NCBI GenBank assembly: GCA_902578525.1
Contig: CACHDJ010000003.1
Coordinates: 1-64,000, forward strand
Reading direction: 5' to 3'
DNA: 64,000 nucleotides
Source: an uncultured Pelagibacteraceae bacterium
Lineage (GTDB): Bacteria > Pseudomonadota > Alphaproteobacteria > Pelagibacterales > Pelagibacteraceae
Below the pieces are notes generated by a model that had not been told where the DNA came from, made no database searches, and saw only the letters and a program-made list of their open reading frames with translations. The position numbers and the translations under genes were made by a program. The first letter of the stretch is position 1. Each line of letters begins with the position of its first letter. This document shows, piece after piece, positions 63,981-64,000 of the stretch.

Positions 63981-64000
63981 TTTTTATAACATTGATAATA

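Overview
The window is almost certainly chromosome of a SAR11-clade alphaproteobacterium (Pelagibacterales). The DNA is very AT-rich and intergenic gaps are tiny: there is no gene-free stretch longer than about 160 bases. Many neighbouring genes overlap by 1-14 bases. The gene order is alphaproteobacterial: ntrY-ntrX-trkA-trkH, aapJQMP, and dgt-argS-(SPOR slot)-nagZ-scpA-scpB-tatABC-serS. I see no insertion sequence, prophage, CRISPR array, rRNA operon or clear pseudogene.

Layout. 0-7.5 kb: partial pgpA, fused ispDF, then the NtrY/NtrX two-component system with the TrkA/TrkH potassium uptake genes. 7.5-12.7 kb: tRNA-Arg, a general L-amino-acid ABC transporter (aapJ, terminator, aapQ, aapM, aapP) and a small XRE regulator. 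12.7-18.6 kb: tRNA-Asn, tRNA-Cys, valS, ilvD and a GDP-mannose pyrophosphorylase. 18.6-33.5 kb: a phosphate super-locus with a diacylglycerol-kinase-like gene, divergent plcP-agt lipid-renovation genes, phoR, an unknown exported protein, pstS, pstC-pstA-pstB-phoU-phoB, sixA, ppk and ppx. 33.5-35.8 kb: a lysine-rich small protein, then a four-gene operon (small membrane protein, arsC, aquaglyceroporin, Nudix). 35.8-38.1 kb: Anbu proteasome-like peptidase divergent from a circularly permuted ATP-grasp. 38.1-41.2 kb: zinc uptake (zur, znuB, znuC, znuA). 41.3-64 kb: mostly housekeeping genes, including an Ldh-type dehydrogenase, xth, erpA, dgt, argS, nagZ, scpAB, tatABC, serS, yajC-secD-secF, uvrA, ssb, gyrA, coaD, a cyclophilin, tgt, tRNA-Lys and an M48 peptidase.

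The most informative signal is a set of 7-mer repeats (TGTAACA/TTTAACA-like) spaced exactly 11 bases apart, the geometry of PhoB boxes. They lie in front of pstS, on both strands between the lipid kinase and plcP, in front of the arsC/aquaporin operon, and, more weakly, just after ppx where they are followed by a terminator but no gene. In most cases an AT-rich -10-like hexamer lies about 9-10 bases downstream. My reading is a local PhoB regulon that couples phosphate import (Pst), phospholipid replacement by glycolipids (PlcP/Agt), polyphosphate turnover (Ppk/Ppx) and removal of arsenate that enters through phosphate transporters (ArsC plus channel). It also draws in two uncharacterised proteins and possibly a small RNA.

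Zinc is a second theme. Tandem Zur-type palindromes sit between znuC and znuA, ZnuA carries a long His/Asp-rich tract encoded by a 42-base tandem repeat, and the tRNA-guanine transglycosylase has lost two of its four zinc ligands.

All calls come from reading the sequence and from memory of protein families; nothing was searched or computed.
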